DNA of 64,000 nucleotides from NCBI GenBank assembly GCA_900708905.1, contig CAADRB010000026.1:2160895-2224894 (forward strand). The letters are read 5' to 3'. The notes beneath the pieces were generated by a model. The model was given only the letters and a program-made list of their open reading frames with translations. It did no database searches and was not told the origin of the DNA. The translations under genes and the position numbers were made by a program. Source of the DNA: Hymenolepis diminuta. Lineage: Eukaryota; Platyhelminthes; Cestoda; Cyclophyllidea; Hymenolepididae. Within the stretch, counting starts at the first letter, position 1; each line of letters starts with the position of its first letter. Of the stretch, positions 61,900-64,000 are shown in pieces.

Positions 61900-62520
61900 T
61901 TAGGATAAAAATATATAATTTCTATTCCTAAGAAATTAAACTAACAATTGGTTATTAGTTATTTATGGAATTTGCGTTGTTGTTAAAATTGGTTGAAGTG
62001 AAGAGTAGTTGCCTTGCATTATTTTGGAATAAAGCCCATCATTAAGGCAATTTTAGGCCTTCTGACGTCTGATAAGTGTTTTGGGAGGCTAAAAAAGTTT
62101 CAATACGTGACAAATACACATTATCTACCATATCCGACGATTTTACAATACCAAAAACATAAAGATCGGTTTTTAACGAACAGTAGAATGCCCAGTACTT
62201 TAGAAAATATTTGGGGCCTATCCGCAGAAATACATATTCTTTCTGCAAAAATTGAGGCTAAAATATCTCCTGATGTTTTTAATATGCCCAAAATCCTTCT
62301 TCATCAAATTCTTCTAAGAAGTCCAATCAGCTCTTGTTGTGTTTGTCTAACCTAAGGTGTTTCCTACCGCAACTCTGAATCAGGCAGCCAATAAAGTTAT
62401 GAAGTTGCACCCATCGGTCAGAAATAGTGTAGACAGTGCAAATTTTACTCAATGCAGCCTTCTATGCCTAAGATCGTTCCAGCACAACTTTACCAGACAA
62501 AATATATATATCACTTAAGT
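61900..62520 (+). repeat. Dispersed repeat with coding character, copy 2
   Basis: The left part (61900-62110) aligns with 63325-63540 and the right part (62180-62520) with 26960-27330. A 113-codon open frame at 62014-62355 lies inside; its LSAEIHILSAKIEAK matches copy 1. After its stop, another frame reads MKLHPSVRNSVDSANFT. The protein family is not recognised. Candidate mobile-element ORF or duplicated gene fragment. Confidence 0.5.
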
Positions 62521-63324
62521 GGTTAGAAAGGGGGGTTGCTGTATTTTTGCCTCCTTCAGAGCCCCTAAATCATCCACTGTGACAAAGTCTCTAAAATTTC
62601 TTTGTTAGTGCAGCCACATTCAACCTAAATCAGAGCTCGTTTTCCGTTCTAACAGATCGGCACTGTTTGATGATAAAACACCAGCGACTCCAGGAAATCG
62701 GTCTTGCTAAACCTTTTTCTATTGCAAATTGAATGGTGTCAAATCTTGATTGGTTCGTATTAAAAGTGAAGTGAGATTGTAACCGTTAGGTTTGCCACAA
62801 TCGGTAACGTCACGAACAGCCTCCTCCGGGTATTTTCCAATCATTGCATGCCAAAAGCTTTATGTTCAAAACTGTTACTGTTCCCTTTTTCTCCATTTGA
62901 GGACTTCTTTCTGTGGCTATATCTCATATTCGCACTCCTACCTAAGCTCAGTGGTCTGGAAGAGCAAATTGTTGACAATTTAAAGAAGGTAATTTCCCGC
63001 TTTACAAGTAAAGGATACAGTGGAAGAGATTACTAGTTCTTTACAGTTTAGGTATCGGACGGCAAATCATGTTGGTATCCAAATCTGGATGCGTAATTGC
63101 AAACATCTCCGTTTTCGGTATGCAACCTACCCTCTGAGCTATAAATGGATCCAACAGAGATCTAGGTGCACACATGTAACCTTGGAATTAAAAAACACGA
63201 GAGATCCAGCGCAATCACCGGCTCGACAGTTACTTTGGTCACCGCAAAAGGCCTTGAAAAAATTATTCAGGTAGGATCCAAAGCTTAAACTTGTAGATAA
63301 ACAACTTTCATCGACATGGATTGG
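62521..63324. other. Sequence between two repeat copies, open frames unrecognised
   Basis: Overlapping plus-strand open frames at 62792-62983, 62848-63036 and 63020-63274 include PKLSGLEEQIVDNLKKVISR and a basic 84-codon stretch. The GC content is above the surroundings. It could be the 3' part of the repeat of copy 2. No domain recognised. Confidence 0.3.
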
Positions 63325-63540
63325 ATAAAAATGAATAATTTCTATTCAAGAAAAACTAAAATAACAATTTATTGTTAATTATTTATAAAATTTGCATATT
63401 ATTTGTAATGTATTAAATTGCAGAGTGCTTGTCCTGCATAATTTTGGGGTAAAGACTACCTTAAGGCAGTTAGGTATTATTAATGAGTTCTGGCTTTTGT
63501 TAACTATTTTGGGGGACAAATTAGTTTGTAACAAGAAATA
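63325..63540 (+). repeat. Dispersed repeat with coding character, copy 3
   Basis: Direct repeat of 61900-62110: shared GGATAAAAAT, AATTTCTATTC, CTTG/C(C)TGCAT.ATTTTGG and TTAAGGCA in the same order and spacing. The end GAGTTCT..CTATTTTGG..ACAAATTAG.TTGTAACAAG also matches 26881-26932. Confidence 0.55.
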
Positions 63541-64000
63541 TATTAATAATTAATTGAAAAAAATTATGCCAACATCTCCAGTGTCAGTAAAAATTATTTT
63601 TACTTCACATCAGTCATGCACATTAATGGTGACCACTCTCCGAGGCTTTAATTCTTCTAATTAACCTATGTTGATTTTATTTCAAGGCCAAAAAATCAAA
63701 TGATATTGCTAAACACAAAAAATTTAAAGCAAAAGGACAAATTCATTGTTTTAATGAACTTTCAGTGTTTAAAATGCAAAAACTGTTATTTCTGATTAAA
63801 ATTTAATGAAAAGAAGTGATTGAATTCAAGGTAATAATTAAAATATTAGGAAGTCTGTCAAATGATTGACTAAATTTCATATACTCATGCATGAAGTTGC
63901 GAGAGAATTGGACTACAGTGAGGAGATTGAGAGTCAGTAAATATTAATAAGCAAAGTCAGGTTAATTCAGTCATAATGCTAAGTGGGTGTTCAGTATGAA
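63541..64000. other. AT-rich end of window, nothing recognised
   Basis: No coding or repeat signal that I can support. Confidence 0.5.

Overview
The window looks like nuclear DNA of a parasitic flatworm, most likely a tapeworm. It is AT-rich with sparse genes, introns with GT..AG borders, two assembly gaps (4014-4032 and 14128-14522), and a decayed Ty3/Gypsy element of the kind known from flatworms (CsRn1-like). The organism call is inference; there is no taxonomic marker in the sequence.

Region 1 (1-5909, plus strand) holds the 3' half of one recognisable gene, a salt-inducible-kinase (SIK, AMPK-related kinase) homologue. The kinase domain lies upstream of the window. Three coding exons are visible: 1603-1674, 1751-2503 and 4293-5150. 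The first two together encode the UBA-like domain that follows the kinase domain in SIKs; the rest is a long low-complexity tail with basic phosphorylation-type sites. The introns carry two perfect CRE palindromes and two E-box (M-box/CLEAR-like) sites, and a solo LTR.

Region 2 (5910-14127) is dominated by a complete but inactivated LTR retrotransposon on the minus strand (7932-12178). It has two 200-bp LTRs, a primer-binding site, a polypurine tract and frameshifted gag-pol, and is flanked by tRNA-derived SINE-like repeats.

Region 3 (14523-40038) is a long AT-rich stretch with dispersed repeats, LTR-like repeats and a few exon-like or ORF-like pieces that I cannot name.

Region 4 (40039-58216) contains broken, repeated coding fragments with MORN, ankyrin and MYND-like signatures in that order. 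This is the domain layout of ANKMY1-type proteins. At least two and probably three copies are scattered here, all with stops and frameshifts. This is the most unusual content of the window and was not visible as long ORFs.

Region 5 (58217-64000) is AT-rich and contains two copies of another repeat with coding character; a third copy sits near 27 kb.

I found no rRNA, convincing tRNA gene, CRISPR array, or intact second gene.
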